Assembly (NCBI GenBank): GCA_947453945.1
Contig: CANGJB010000011.1
Span: 1-64,000 of the forward strand
Direction: 5' to 3'
DNA from: Sphingomonadaceae bacterium
GTDB taxonomy: Bacteria; Pseudomonadota; Alphaproteobacteria; Sphingomonadales; Sphingomonadaceae
DNA: 64,000 nt
The notes beneath the pieces were generated by a model. It worked only from the letters and a program-made list of their open reading frames with translations, did no database searches and had not been told where the DNA came from. Below are positions 27,436 to 37,696 of the stretch, one piece after another; the stretch's first letter is position 1; every line of letters begins with the position of its first letter. Made by a program: the position numbers and the translations under genes.

Positions 27436-28623
27436 ATGCGCAAGTGGACGGTGGGGTTGTTGGCGTTAGGCGCGCTGGGTCTGGGCGGGCTGGGCTGGTT
27501 TGCAAGCCTGGATGCGGAGACGCGGGGGCTGCTCGCGGCATTGCCTACCAATGCCAATGTGCTGAGCTGGACGATACCGCAGCGCGATGCGGCGTTCCGC
27601 GCGATGGACCGGTTGCCGGTTCTGGCCGAGGCGCGGGAGATTGCGCCTTCGGATCATCCCTTGCCGCTTCCTGCAGGCAAACCGCTCACGATCCCCGGGG
27701 TCGATGCCTACATGGCCAGCCAGCGCGCGGCTGGGCTGGTGATCGTGCAGGACGGCAAGGTGCGTTTCGAACGCTACGGCCTCGACTTCGGTCCGCAGGG
27801 CCGCTGGACCAGCTTTTCGGTGGCCAAGTCGTTCACGTCCACGCTTGTCGGCGCCGCGATCAAGGACGGCTTCATCAAGAGCCTCGATGACAAGGTTAGC
27901 CAGTATATCCCGGACCTCAAGGGCTCGGCGTACGACGACGTCAGCGTGGCGCAGCTCCTGACCATGAGCTCGGGTGTGCGCTGGAACGAGGACTACGAGG
28001 ACCCCAAGGCCGACGTCGCGATGTTCAACAATGCCGAGCCCGAGAAGGGCATGGATGCCACGGTCAGCTACATGAGAAAGCTCCCCCGCGCCCATCCGCC
28101 GGGCACGGTGTGGCACTACAACACGGGTGAAACCAATCTGATCGGCGTGCTCGTTTCCTCGGCGGTGAAGAAGCCGCTGGCGCAATATCTCGAAGAGAAG
28201 ATCTGGAAGCCCGCGGGCATGGAGGCCAAGGCGACCTGGCTGCTCGGCAAGACGGGGCACGAGATTGCCGGATGCTGCCTGCAGGCCACGACGCGGGATT
28301 TTGCCCGGATGGGCCTGCTGGTGCTGGCGAACGGAAATGCCGCCGGCCAGCAGATCGTGCCTGCCGATTGGTTTGCCGCTGCCATCCACAAGCAGAAGGA
28401 CATCGGCGAGCCGGGCCATGGGTATGGCTATCAGTGGTGGACCTATGACGATGGCTCCGTCGCCGCGCAGGGCATCTTCGGACAGGGCATTTTCATCGAC
28501 CCGAAGCGCCATCTGGTCATTGCCAGCAATGCCAACTGGACCCGCGCAACCGAGGGCCCGGAAGGCGATGCGCGCGAGGCGTTCTATAGCAAGGTTCAGG
28601 CGCTGATCGACGCGGGGAACTGA
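27436..28623 (+). CDS. Exported serine hydrolase, beta-lactamase/6-aminohexanoate-dimer hydrolase-like
   Basis: A 395-residue protein with an N-terminal hydrophobic segment (residues 5-23) that acts as a signal or anchor. The S-x-x-K motif is SVAK at residues 128-131, and the Tyr motif is YNT at 228-230 (WHYNTGETN), the form seen in the NylB-like/EstB branch of the class C fold. A later FGQGIFID segment is in the place of the third motif. The likely activity is ester or amide hydrolysis in the periplasm; the substrate is unknown. The ATG at 27436 gives the clear signal; the frame is open upstream into the preceding gene. The M28 peptidase follows after about 240 bases. Confidence 0.85.
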   Translation: MRKWTVGLLALGALGLGGLGWFASLDAETRGLLAALPTNANVLSWTIPQRDAAFRAMDRLPVLAEAREIAPSDHPLPLPAGKPLTIPGVDAYMASQRAAGLVIVQDGKVRFERYGLDFGPQGRWTSFSVAKSFTSTLVGAAIKDGFIKSLDDKVSQYIPDLKGSAYDDVSVAQLLTMSSGVRWNEDYEDPKADVAMFNNAEPEKGMDATVSYMRKLPRAHPPGTVWHYNTGETNLIGVLVSSAVKKPLAQYLEEKIWKPAGMEAKATWLLGKTGHEIAGCCLQATTRDFARMGLLVLANGNAAGQQIVPADWFAAAIHKQKDIGEPGHGYGYQWWTYDDGSVAAQGIFGQGIFIDPKRHLVIASNANWTRATEGPEGDAREAFYSKVQALIDAGN

Positions 28624-28865
28624 CTCGGTACTGTCCTACAAGGCGCGGCTAGAGGTAGAAGAGAAGCATGTCCGGAAAACGCCGCATCGCTGCTCCCATG
28701 CCCGTCTTTGGACGCACTGTCGGGACATGCACCGAAGCGGCGCGTTTTCCTTCAGAACTGTGTCAACTGTGTCAACCTGACCTAAATTCGCCGCGAATCC
28801 CCCAAGGGCCAATGGACAAGCCCAGGCGGCTGGCCGTAGTTGCTTCGGCCTGTCGGGGTGGGGGA

Positions 28866-30533
28866 ATGGCGATGCGCAAGGCGGCTTGGGGTGCTGCGTT
28901 CGGAATGGCGGCATGGTCGGTCGCAGCCTATGCGGAGGAGAGCCCGAAGCTCGCCCCCGTGCCTGCAGCACAGGCGCCCGGCTATGAACGCATCCGCGAG
29001 GCGGACTTGCGCGCCGATCTCACCTTCATCGCCTCCGATGCGCTGCTCGGCCGCATGTCGCTCCAGCCGGGAGACGACGCCGCAGTCCAGTGGATCGCCG
29101 CCGAGTTCGCCAAGGCTGGTCTGCAGCCCGCAGCCAGCGACGCGGGCGGCAAGCCAAGCTATCTCCAGACCGTGCCCCTGCTTGAATACCGGCCCAACCC
29201 CGCCGTAAATGCCCTTACCTTGCGCGTGGGCGCCGCGCAGCAAAGCTGGAAAGCCCCGGATCTCATCGGCGGCTACCGCGACGATGTGGACCTCTCGGCT
29301 CCGCTCGTGTTCGCCGGCTTCGGAATCACCGCGCCCGGTGTGGGCTACGATGACTACAAGAACCTTGATGTGCGCGGCAAAGTCGTCCTCGTTTTCGAGC
29401 ACGAGCCGCAGGAAAACGATCCCGCCTCGCGCTTCAACGGCACCGGCAACACGCGCCACGCCACCAACCGCGTGAAAGCCTTGAACGCGCAGGCCCGCGG
29501 CGCCGTCGCGCTACTGGTCATGGCCGAACCGAACCGCAAGCACCCCTCGAACCTCGACCGCGTCAACCGCATTGGCGGCAGCGCCAAGCGCGTTCCCCCG
29601 CTTCCCGGCCAGGCGCTTCCGGACGACGAACTCCGCATTCCGGTGCTCACTGTTTCCGATCCGGTCGCCGCAGCGCTGCTCGCCCGCGCGGGGATGACAC
29701 CGCAGACCCTCCAGAGCGCGATCGACGCGTCACTCGCCCCGCAGTCGCGCGCACTCGCCGAAACCACGGTCACCCTTCACCTCGAAAACACCCAGCGCCT
29801 GCGCGGGCAGTCCGCCAATGTCGTCGGATTGCTCCCCGGTTCTGATCCAACGCTCGCCGCCGAAACGGTGATCATCAGCGCGCACCACGATCATGATGGC
29901 AGCAACGGGCCGGAAATCTGGCACGGCGCGGACGATAACGGCTCAGGCACGGTCGGCGTCGTGGCGATGGCCCGTGCTTTCATGGCGGGTCCAGCGAAGC
30001 CGAAGCGTTCGATCCTTTTCGCCGTGTTTGCGGCGGAGGAGCGCGGTCTGCTCGGCGCCTACTACATGGCGATGCACCCGCTGCGCCCGCTCCCCACGAC
30101 GCGCGCTATGATCAACTTCGACATGATCGGCCGCAACGAGGCTCCGAGTGATCAAACCGATGGGTTGATCGAGATCCCGAAGGACACGACCAACCGGATC
30201 AACCTGATCGGCGCGACCTACAGCCCCGATTTTAACCGCACCGTGCAAGCGGCCAATCGCAGCGTTGGCCTTGATCTCGATGACCGGTTCGACCATGAAA
30301 ACGCGCTCAACGTATTCTTCCGCAGCGACCAGTTTCCATTCGTGCTGAAGGATGTACCGGCGATGTGGTTCAACACAGGCTTCCATCCTGATTACCATCA
30401 CACCACCGACACCGCAGACAAGATCAACTACGGGAAGATGACCCGGATCGTGAAGCTGGCCTATCTTTCCACCTGGCGTTTCGCCAACGAGCCGGTGCCT
30501 CCGGCGTTCGTGCCCGATCCCGCCGGACGCTGA
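28866..30533 (+). CDS. Secreted M28-family zinc metallopeptidase
   Basis: A 555-residue aminopeptidase-type enzyme with a signal peptide ending near AAYAEE. The two-zinc site residues of family M28 are all visible: HHDHDG near residue 340, GADDNGSG near 356, AAEERGLLG near 391, MINFDMIGR near 417 and the final His in HPDYHHTTDTADKI near 510. A protease-associated insert lies between the first quarter and the catalytic core (about residues 130-280). It should release N-terminal amino acids or cleave similar substrates in the periplasm. The start at 28866 was chosen for the signal peptide, since the frame is open 66 codons further up. Confidence 0.9.
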   Translation: MAMRKAAWGAAFGMAAWSVAAYAEESPKLAPVPAAQAPGYERIREADLRADLTFIASDALLGRMSLQPGDDAAVQWIAAEFAKAGLQPAASDAGGKPSYLQTVPLLEYRPNPAVNALTLRVGAAQQSWKAPDLIGGYRDDVDLSAPLVFAGFGITAPGVGYDDYKNLDVRGKVVLVFEHEPQENDPASRFNGTGNTRHATNRVKALNAQARGAVALLVMAEPNRKHPSNLDRVNRIGGSAKRVPPLPGQALPDDELRIPVLTVSDPVAAALLARAGMTPQTLQSAIDASLAPQSRALAETTVTLHLENTQRLRGQSANVVGLLPGSDPTLAAETVIISAHHDHDGSNGPEIWHGADDNGSGTVGVVAMARAFMAGPAKPKRSILFAVFAAEERGLLGAYYMAMHPLRPLPTTRAMINFDMIGRNEAPSDQTDGLIEIPKDTTNRINLIGATYSPDFNRTVQAANRSVGLDLDDRFDHENALNVFFRSDQFPFVLKDVPAMWFNTGFHPDYHHTTDTADKINYGKMTRIVKLAYLSTWRFANEPVPPAFVPDPAGR

Positions 30534-30578
30534 CACGCTCACCGCCGCAACACCTGCCTGCAAAGGCGAGTGTTAAAT

Positions 30579-30611
30579 CAATTTGACAGTCCAATTGTAA
30601 AGACTGATTGT
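30579..30611 (+). promoter_or_regulatory. Possible promoter/operator of the ferredoxin-NADP reductase gene
   Basis: TTGACA (30583-30588) and a weak GATTGT (30606-30611) are 17 bases apart. A short inverted repeat CAATT-N9-AATTG (30579-30597) covers the -35 box and could be a regulator site. Both are weak signals. Confidence 0.3.
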
Positions 30612-30654
30612 CATTCACCCTGCAGCCCAGCTGCTTGCCACGGACGGCCGATAC

Positions 30655-31461
30655 ATGCCCGACCAGTTTGTACTAGAACCAACGTCCAGCCTTTCGGTCG
30701 AGACAGTCGTATCCGTGCGCCACTGGAACGAGTTTCTGTTCTCGTTCACGATCACGCGCCCACCAAGCTTTCGCTTCCGGTCGGGCGAGTTCGTGATGAT
30801 CGGGCTGATGGGCGACAACGGACGCCCCTTGCTGCGCGCCTATTCGATGGCTTCGCCTTCCTATGACGAAGTGCTCGAATTTCTCTCGATCAAGGTGCCG
30901 GACGGTCCGCTCACCTCGCGCCTCCAGACAATCAAGGAAGGCGATCACATCTACCTCGGCCGCAAGCCGACCGGCACGCTGGTGGCCGATGCGCTGCTGC
31001 CAGGTCGCCGCTTGTTTCTGCTCGGTACGGGCACGGGCCTGGCACCATGGATGTCGCTCATTCGCGATCCCGATATCTATGATCGGTTCGAACAGATCGC
31101 AGTCGTCCATTCGGTGCGCAGCGTTTCCGATCTTGCCTACCGCGACATGCTTGAAGCGCGGCTGGCCGACGATCCACTGGTGGGCGAGTTCGCAGCCGAG
31201 CGACTGACCTATATCCCCACCGTGACGCGCGAGCCGTTCCATACGAACAAGCGGATCGAAGGGCTGATGCTCGATGGGACGCTATTCCAGGGTACACTGG
31301 GCGATCCGAAGAGCTTTGACCCCCTGCACGACCGCGTCATGCTCTGCGGATCGATGACGATGATCAAGGAAGTCGCCGCGATGCTCGAAGGCTTCGGGTT
31401 TACCGAGGGCGCCAATTCGCATCCGGGCGAATACGTGATCGAGCGCGCATTCGTCGGCTAG
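30655..31461 (+). CDS. fpr: Ferredoxin--NADP(+) reductase
   Basis: FAD enzyme that passes electrons between NADPH and ferredoxin or flavodoxin, often part of oxidative-stress defence and iron-sulfur metabolism. The 268-residue product has the FAD motif RAYSMAS (residues 61-67), the NADP-binding GTGTGLAPWMSLIR from about residue 124, and the bacterial-type C-terminus ending VIERAFVG. The length fits bacterial subclass I. The ATG at 30655 is the only good start. Its stop codon overlaps the stop of the convergent GNAT gene in the palindrome CTAG. Confidence 0.95.
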   Translation: MPDQFVLEPTSSLSVETVVSVRHWNEFLFSFTITRPPSFRFRSGEFVMIGLMGDNGRPLLRAYSMASPSYDEVLEFLSIKVPDGPLTSRLQTIKEGDHIYLGRKPTGTLVADALLPGRRLFLLGTGTGLAPWMSLIRDPDIYDRFEQIAVVHSVRSVSDLAYRDMLEARLADDPLVGEFAAERLTYIPTVTREPFHTNKRIEGLMLDGTLFQGTLGDPKSFDPLHDRVMLCGSMTMIKEVAAMLEGFGFTEGANSHPGEYVIERAFVG

Positions 31462-31979
31462 GGCGCCCGCTCCAGCAGTACCAGCGTTGTGCCCAGATCT
31501 TCCTGGGCACCATAGCGCACGAAGCCAAGTTTGTCGGCCACTGCAAGCGACGGCAGGTTGGTATCGTTGATCATGCAGGCCACCCGCCGCCCCGGAAAGG
31601 CCGCGTCGAACCAGGCGAGCGAGGCCCGCGCCGCTTCGCTCGCAATACCCTGCCCCCAGGTCTTCCGGGCGAAGATCCAGCCAATCTCGGGCGTATCGTC
31701 GAGCCCCTGACCGAACCCGCGCCAAGAATGGAACACGCCGCAGATACCCAGTACCTCATCCGCACCACGCGCCCGGCAGGTGAAAATTCCGTAGCCGTAC
31801 AGCGCCCACGAGCCGGCATTGCGGCACAGCCGGTTAAACTCCTCGACCGCTCCGGTCGGGCGGCTCCCGAGATGGCGGCGCACCTCGTCATCCGCCAGCA
31901 GATCGATCAGCGCGGTATGATCGCGCGCGGCAGGTCGCCACATATCGAGGCGGTCGGTCGAAATCTCAGGTCCTGTCAT
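31458..31979 (-). CDS. GNAT-family N-acetyltransferase (RimJ/RimL-like)
   Basis: A 173-residue acetyl-CoA-dependent acetyltransferase. It begins with the RimJ/RimL-type opening ISTDRLDMWRPAARDHTALI, has EIGWIFARKTWGQGIASEAA, where the Gln-Gly-Ile-Ala turn is the acetyl-CoA pyrophosphate loop, and ends with NLPSLAVADKLGFVRYGAQ, the usual final strand-helix of this branch. The acceptor, a protein N-terminus or a small amine, is unknown. The start ATG overlaps the stop of the DUF445 gene by 4 bases, so translation is probably coupled. Confidence 0.88.
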   Translation of the reverse strand: MTGPEISTDRLDMWRPAARDHTALIDLLADDEVRRHLGSRPTGAVEEFNRLCRNAGSWALYGYGIFTCRARGADEVLGICGVFHSWRGFGQGLDDTPEIGWIFARKTWGQGIASEAARASLAWFDAAFPGRRVACMINDTNLPSLAVADKLGFVRYGAQEDLGTTLVLLERAP

Positions 31980-33286
31980 AAGGCCACGTCTATCGCGTGA
32001 ATCGCCACGCCGACAAGTCCACCGACCAGCGTGCCATTGATCCGGATGAACTGTAGATCCCGCCCCACCGCGCCTTCGATCCGGTCCGTCACCGTGCGCG
32101 CATCCCAGCGGCGCACCGTTTCGGACACCAGCCGGACGATCTCATCACCGTAACGCGTGACAACCCCCACCAGCGTCCGCCGCGCGAAGCGATTGACCAG
32201 AACCTGCAAGCGCGTGTCATGCTGGAGCGCACGGCCAAGCTCGGCGAGTGAGGCACCGATCCGGTCGCTGCCATCGCCGCCAATACCATTGGCGCGGCCG
32301 CTAGAGCGTACCGCCTGCAGCAGTTGGGCCCGGCCCCGTTCCCACAGGCCATCGAGCCACGCCGCAAAAGCCGGGTTCGCAAGCACATCGCGTTTCATCG
32401 CCTCAACCCGGGCATGCATGGCGGGATCGCTCACCAGCGCGTCGGCAAGGGCGGCAAGGCTTTCCTCGATCTTGCGGCGCAGCGGGTGATCTTCAATCAC
32501 GACTGTTTCGGCGAGAAGCTTGTAGAGTCCGTCGAGAATGCTGTTCGCCAACCGCTCGTCGAGCCCTGTCCAGCGCAGGAGGGTATTGGCCTTGTCGTGG
32601 ATCATCCCCCGGACAAGGTCCTCATTGGCCTCGAGTGCTTCGGCGGATCGACGGATGAGCCCTTCGATCAGAGGCATGTGCCGGCCTTCGGCGATCATCG
32701 CGGCAAGCAGGTTACCGAGCAACGGGGCGAGTGCCAGCCGTTCGATCCGGCTGCGCAGCGCCGCCTTGGCCATCCCGCCAAGCTTCTCCTGATCGAGCGA
32801 GCCCAGCACATCGGCCAGGAGGCTCGCCGCGCCAGCGCCCAGCCGGCTTTCGCCAGGACGTGGATTGGCGAGGTACTGGCCCGCTGCATTCGCTGCGTTG
32901 AGACCTCGCAAGCGCCGCGCAACGACCGGCGGCGTCAGAAAATTCGCGCGCAGAAACCCGGCCATCGAATCAGCGATGCGGTCCTTGTTTTCGGGAATGA
33001 TGGCCGTGTGCGGTATTGGCAGGCCGAGCGGACGGCGGAAAAGCGCTGTCACCGCAAACCAGTCTGCGAGGCCGCCGACCATGGCGGCTTCGGCAAAGGC
33101 GCGCAGAAAACCCCAGCCTTGCTCGCGCAATTCAAGCCACCGCGCCGTGAAAAACAGTCCTGCCATGAGCAGGAGCAAGGCCGCGGCAAAGATCCGCATT
33201 CGCCGAGCCGGATCAGCCATCCAAGCCGACGAATTCGTCGGGCGGGCCAGGCGGCCAGAGGGTGGTACCCTTGGCGTCGCGGTCAC
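31976..33286 (-). CDS. DUF445 domain membrane protein (YjiN-like)
   Basis: A 436-residue protein of the DUF445 family, whose function is not established. A hydrophobic helix near residues 30-50 (about 9-29 from the second start) is followed by the conserved block MVGGLADWFAVTALFRRPLG with PIPHTAIIPENKDRIADSMA, the family hallmark. A long helical region and a C-terminal hydrophobic segment (INGTLVGGLVGVAIHAIDVA) follow. The GTG at 33286 overlaps the RND permease stop as GTGA, which suggests coupling; an ATG at 33220 would give a start 22 codons shorter. Its place inside an efflux operon hints at an envelope role, but this is inference. Confidence 0.85.
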   Translation of the reverse strand: MTATPRVPPSGRLARPTNSSAWMADPARRMRIFAAALLLLMAGLFFTARWLELREQGWGFLRAFAEAAMVGGLADWFAVTALFRRPLGLPIPHTAIIPENKDRIADSMAGFLRANFLTPPVVARRLRGLNAANAAGQYLANPRPGESRLGAGAASLLADVLGSLDQEKLGGMAKAALRSRIERLALAPLLGNLLAAMIAEGRHMPLIEGLIRRSAEALEANEDLVRGMIHDKANTLLRWTGLDERLANSILDGLYKLLAETVVIEDHPLRRKIEESLAALADALVSDPAMHARVEAMKRDVLANPAFAAWLDGLWERGRAQLLQAVRSSGRANGIGGDGSDRIGASLAELGRALQHDTRLQVLVNRFARRTLVGVVTRYGDEIVRLVSETVRRWDARTVTDRIEGAVGRDLQFIRINGTLVGGLVGVAIHAIDVAL

Positions 33287-36200
33287 TCTGCCGGAAATGC
33301 CTCACCCGCCGCATGGTCCCGCCGCTCACGCGCGGCCTCATGCGGGTCGTACGACAGGACACGGCGTCCGATCCACGGGCCAACCCGCTTCTCCAGACCG
33401 TCGGCGAGGCTGAAACCGGCAGGCACAAGCAGCAGCGTGAGCAAGGTGGAAAGCGCAAGCCCGCCGATCACCACAATGCCCATCGGCGAACGCCAGCCGG
33501 CATCGCCGCCAAGCGAGACCGCAGTTGGCACCATGCCAGCGATCATCGCGACGGTTGTCATCACGATCGGCTGGGCGCGCTTGTGCCCTGCTTCGATGAT
33601 CGCCTCAAGCTTGGGCGTGCCTCGTGACATTTCCTCGATGGCAAAGTCGATCAACAGGATCGAGTTCTTGGCCACGATCCCGAACAGCATGAGCACCCCG
33701 ATGAACACCGGCAGCGAAAGCGCCTGGCCCGTGGCGAGCAGCAATAGGAGCCCCCCCAGCGGAGCGAGGAACAGCGAACCCATGTTCACCAGCGGCGAGA
33801 TGAACCGGCGGTAAAGCAGCACAAGCACGGAGAAGACCAGCAGCACGCCGGCAGCCAGCGCGACCATGAAGTTGGTGAGCATTTCCTGCTGCCAGCGATC
33901 TTCACCCGCCGCCGCATTCGAAACGCCTTGCGGCAGGTTCTTCATGATCGGCAGGGCCTTGATCGCCGCATCAGCCGAGCCCTTGACGACGCCCGGTGGC
34001 AGATCGGCCCCGATGAACACGCGGCGGTTCTGGTTGTAGCGCTGGATGCTGGTGGGGCCGGAACCGAAGCCGATGGTAGCCACGCGCGAGAGCGGCACCG
34101 AGCCGCCCGAAGCCGTCGGCACCGGCAGGTTCTGCAAGGTTGCAAGATCGCGCCGCGAGGCAACAGGCAGCTTTACCCGGATCGGCACCTGCCGATCGGA
34201 CAGTGAAAACTTGGCGCTGTTCTGATCGATCTCACCCTGAGTGGCGATGCGGATGACCTGGCTCAGCTCCTGCGTGGTGACACCAAGCGAAGCCGCAAGA
34301 TCGAGATGCGGCGTGATCACGATTTCCGGCCGGCGCAAATCCGCACTGATGCGCGGCGCAACCACTTCCTTGAGCTGGCTCATTTGCTCGACCAGCGTTT
34401 GCGCTGTTTTCTGGAGCAGATCAGGATCGGAGCCGGACAGCATGACGCTGATGGCCCGCCCTGAGCCACCGCCAGGCCCGCCACCGTTCTGATTCATGAA
34501 GCTGACCCGCGCATCAGCCACGTTCTGCAGCCGCGTTGCAAGCGCGCGCTCGAATTCTATGCTGGATCGTTGGCGATCCCGCTTCAATTCAAGGAAAACG
34601 CGGCCGTTGCCCTCATTAATCCGCTCTAGCGCGACATCGATTTCGGGCTCGTCTTTAACGAGCGCGAGCACTTCATCCACCTTGCGCTCAGTCTGCTCGA
34701 TGGTTGTGCCGGGGACCATCTCGATCGTGATGCGGCTGAAATCGCCATCGGTCTCAGGGAAGAACTGCGACGGGATGAGGAAGAACAGCACCACGGTGAA
34801 ACCAAGTGCGCCGGCGGCTACACCCATCATCCACAACCGATGATCGCGCAGGCGCGCGCGGAACCAGCGCCGGGGGAAGCGCGCGCGATAGGCCGCAACG
34901 CTAGCGGTATCGAGGGACCACTTGAGCACCTTCATATACCGCTGCATCCACGGACCATTGCCGTGTTCGGCCTCTCCGTGGGCACGCAGGAAGTAGGCTG
35001 CGATCATCGGCGTTATCATGCGTGCGACGAGCAACGAGAACAGCACCGCTATCACGACGGTGAGACCGAAGTTCTTGAAGAACTGGCCGGAAACACCAGG
35101 CATCAGCGCAACCGGCAGGAACACAGCCACAATCGAGAAGGTTGTGGCCACAACCGCGAGCCCGATTTCGTCAGCCGCATCGATGGCGGCCTGGTAGGCC
35201 GATTTGCCCATGCGCATGTGCCGCACGATGTTTTCGATCTCGACGATGGCATCGTCGACCAGCACGCCGGCAACCAGTCCAAGCGCCAGCAACGACATCG
35301 TGTTGAGCGTGAAGCCGATCAGGCTCATCAGCCAGAAGGTGGGGACCGACGACAACGGGATCGCAATCGCCGAGACGATCGTGGCGCGCCAGTCGCGCAA
35401 GAAGAAGAACACCACGATGACGGCAAGCACGGCGCCTTCGACCATGGCCGACATCGAGGACTTGTATTGGTCCTTGGTGTAGCCGACGCTCGAGAACAAC
35501 TGGATGAAGTGAACCCGGCCGCCCTGCTCCTTTTCGATCCTGCCCAGTTCCTTGACCGTATCGTCGAACACGCTGACGTCGGATTCGCCGCGCGCGCGGG
35601 CGATGCTGAAAGTCACGACCGGCTTGCCATCATGCTTGGCGATGGAGGTGATTTCGCTGAAGCTGTCGCGCACATCGGCCACATCGGAGAGCCGCACGGT
35701 GCGCCCGCCCGAAATGCCGACCTGAGTGCGTGAAAGTTCGAAAGCACTGGCCGCATTGCCCAGCACACGAACGGCCTGGCGCGAGCCGGCAACCTCGGCA
35801 CGACCGCCTGCTGCGTTGAGATTGACCTGCCGCAAAGCAGCGTTGATCTGTGTCGCGGTAACGCCTTGGGCCTTCATCCGCATGGGATCGAGAGTAACCG
35901 CGATCTCACGGTTTACGCCGCCATTGCGATCAACCTCCGCCATGCCGGGGACGGAGAGCAAGCGCTTGCGCACCGTATCATCAATGAACCACGACAACTG
36001 CTCCATCGTCATGTCGTCTGCAGACACTGCGAAGTAGGCAATCGGATCAGACGAGGTCTGCGCCTTGATCACCTGCGGTTCGAGAATGCCCTCCGGCAGA
36101 TCGCCGCGAACCTGGTCAACCGCGTTCTTCACCTCGTTCACCGCAGAATTGATGTCGGTGCCGATGGCGAACTGGACCATGGTCTGGCTGGAGCCCTCGG

Positions 36201-36462
36201 TCGCGGTCGACGACAGCGTATCGACCCCGGCAATCGTGCGGACTGCGGATTCGATGCGCTGGGTTATCTGGTTCTCGATCTCTGTCGGCGCAGCGCCCGG
36301 CTGGGAAATCGTGACAATTACCAGCGGGAATTCGATGTCAGGCTGATCCTGAACCTTCATGCCCATGAACGCGACAATGCCCGCCAGCGTGAGGCCAAGG
36401 AACAACACGATCGGTACGACCGGGTTGCGGATCGACCAGGCGGAAATGTTGCGGAAGTTCAT
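33283..36462 (-). CDS. RND-family efflux pump permease
   Basis: The 1059-residue inner-membrane pump exports drugs, solvents or similar compounds using the proton gradient. It has a first helix at about residues 13-30, a large periplasmic loop, and the helix 4 signature [19 protein letters not shown], where the two Asp residues are the proton relay. A second half repeats this plan. The sequence is of the hydrophobe/amphiphile (HAE) type rather than the metal type, since it lacks the charged metal-relay pattern. It follows its adaptor gene by 16 bases. No outer-membrane channel gene is near, so a TolC-like protein from elsewhere is probably used. Confidence 0.94.
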   Translation of the reverse strand: MNFRNISAWSIRNPVVPIVLFLGLTLAGIVAFMGMKVQDQPDIEFPLVIVTISQPGAAPTEIENQITQRIESAVRTIAGVDTLSSTATEGSSQTMVQFAIGTDINSAVNEVKNAVDQVRGDLPEGILEPQVIKAQTSSDPIAYFAVSADDMTMEQLSWFIDDTVRKRLLSVPGMAEVDRNGGVNREIAVTLDPMRMKAQGVTATQINAALRQVNLNAAGGRAEVAGSRQAVRVLGNAASAFELSRTQVGISGGRTVRLSDVADVRDSFSEITSIAKHDGKPVVTFSIARARGESDVSVFDDTVKELGRIEKEQGGRVHFIQLFSSVGYTKDQYKSSMSAMVEGAVLAVIVVFFFLRDWRATIVSAIAIPLSSVPTFWLMSLIGFTLNTMSLLALGLVAGVLVDDAIVEIENIVRHMRMGKSAYQAAIDAADEIGLAVVATTFSIVAVFLPVALMPGVSGQFFKNFGLTVVIAVLFSLLVARMITPMIAAYFLRAHGEAEHGNGPWMQRYMKVLKWSLDTASVAAYRARFPRRWFRARLRDHRLWMMGVAAGALGFTVVLFFLIPSQFFPETDGDFSRITIEMVPGTTIEQTERKVDEVLALVKDEPEIDVALERINEGNGRVFLELKRDRQRSSIEFERALATRLQNVADARVSFMNQNGGGPGGGSGRAISVMLSGSDPDLLQKTAQTLVEQMSQLKEVVAPRISADLRRPEIVITPHLDLAASLGVTTQELSQVIRIATQGEIDQNSAKFSLSDRQVPIRVKLPVASRRDLATLQNLPVPTASGGSVPLSRVATIGFGSGPTSIQRYNQNRRVFIGADLPPGVVKGSADAAIKALPIMKNLPQGVSNAAAGEDRWQQEMLTNFMVALAAGVLLVFSVLVLLYRRFISPLVNMGSLFLAPLGGLLLLLATGQALSLPVFIGVLMLFGIVAKNSILLIDFAIEEMSRGTPKLEAIIEAGHKRAQPIVMTTVAMIAGMVPTAVSLGGDAGWRSPMGIVVIGGLALSTLLTLLLVPAGFSLADGLEKRVGPWIGRRVLSYDPHEAARERRDHAAGEAFPAE

Positions 36463-36478
36463 GGGCGCCGGTTCCCGC

Positions 36479-37696
36479 TCACGCGCCCGGGCGGACCGCG
36501 GGCGGAGGGGCCCCTGTCACAACCGGACGGATGACATCGCCGGGGCTAAGGAAGCCGCCAGCACGCATCACCACCCGCTCGCCGCCCGAGAGGCCCTCTG
36601 CCACCACGATGCCTTGCGCCGTCACGTCTCCGGTCTTTATCGTGCGGTGTTCAACCTTGTTGCCCTTGCCCACGACATAGACGAACGGCCCCTGCTGGTC
36701 TGAAAGGATAGCGGATTCCGGCAGGACCGGCGCGGTGACGGAACCGCTGCGGATCTGGGCGCTGGCGAAGCCGCCCGGACGCAGCGCCCGATCATAGGCC
36801 AGCGCGATGCGGGCAATGCCTTCGCGCGTCTGGGCATCAATTGTGGGCGAGAGCTGCCAGATCTGGCCGATAAACGGCTTGCTCGTGCCAACCGGTGTCA
36901 CCTCTGCCGTTTGGCCGACGGAAAGCCGTGCAAGGTCGTTCTCGGCGAGACGGGCCTGCATTTCGAACTGGCCCTCCTTGGCGATGCGGAAAAGCACCCC
37001 GCTGCCCGGGCTCACGATCTGGCCCGGCTCTACACCGCGTGTCAGCACGAGACCTGCCGCAGGGGCGACGATACTCAGCCGTGCGGTGCTGGCGCGCAGC
37101 TGATCGAGCGCTGCGGAAGCAACGCGCACCTGCGCCACAGCGGCATCGCGCGTGGCGACCAGACGGTCGACATCCGCTTTTGAAATGAACCCGCGCTCAA
37201 CCAGCTTAAGCGCGCGATCGAGATTGGCCTGTGCGATCCGCGCATTGGCACGCTGGACTTCGGTGTTCGCTGCCTGACCGGCAATCTGCTGCGCCTGCAC
37301 AGAACGATCGACCACGGCAAGGACCTGCCCTGCCTGCACCCAAGTGCCTGCATCCACCAGAACGCTGACGACCCGCCCGCCTTCACCGGCAATGCCGACA
37401 GGCATCTCACGCCGCGCGGCAATCGTGCCACTGGCGGTGATCGAGCCGGTCACGCTGGTAACACCGGGCGTGATAACGCTGACGGATTGCGCCTGCGCGT
37501 TGCGGGCCGACGCCGCATCCGTGGCAGCCGGCGTGCGGTGCATGAAATACCAAGCGAGACCGAGCGCGAGCGCGATGGCCACGCCAATGATCACCATGCG
37601 GCCACGGCCGGCGCCGCGCGAACCGAATTCGCCATCATCGATGGCCGGCTCAACGGCAGGCTGGAGCCTGGATTTGATGCTCGCTTCGTAGTTCAT
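36479..37696 (-). CDS. RND efflux periplasmic adaptor (membrane fusion protein)
   Basis: A 405-residue HlyD/AcrA-type adaptor that joins the pump to an outer-membrane channel. It has an N-terminal membrane helix (about residues 33-51, VIIGVAIALALGLAWYFMHR), a lipoyl-like half (VSVLVDAGTWVQAGQVLAVV), a helical hairpin rich in Ala and Gln (about 120-190), the second lipoyl half (IVAPAAGLVLTRGVEPGQIV) and beta-barrel parts. There is no lipobox, so it is held by the helix. I chose the ATG at 37696 (MNYEASIKSRL), although the frame is open upstream. It is the first gene of the operon adaptor-permease-DUF445-GNAT. Confidence 0.92.
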   Translation of the reverse strand: MNYEASIKSRLQPAVEPAIDDGEFGSRGAGRGRMVIIGVAIALALGLAWYFMHRTPAATDAASARNAQAQSVSVITPGVTSVTGSITASGTIAARREMPVGIAGEGGRVVSVLVDAGTWVQAGQVLAVVDRSVQAQQIAGQAANTEVQRANARIAQANLDRALKLVERGFISKADVDRLVATRDAAVAQVRVASAALDQLRASTARLSIVAPAAGLVLTRGVEPGQIVSPGSGVLFRIAKEGQFEMQARLAENDLARLSVGQTAEVTPVGTSKPFIGQIWQLSPTIDAQTREGIARIALAYDRALRPGGFASAQIRSGSVTAPVLPESAILSDQQGPFVYVVGKGNKVEHRTIKTGDVTAQGIVVAEGLSGGERVVMRAGGFLSPGDVIRPVVTGAPPPAVRPGA

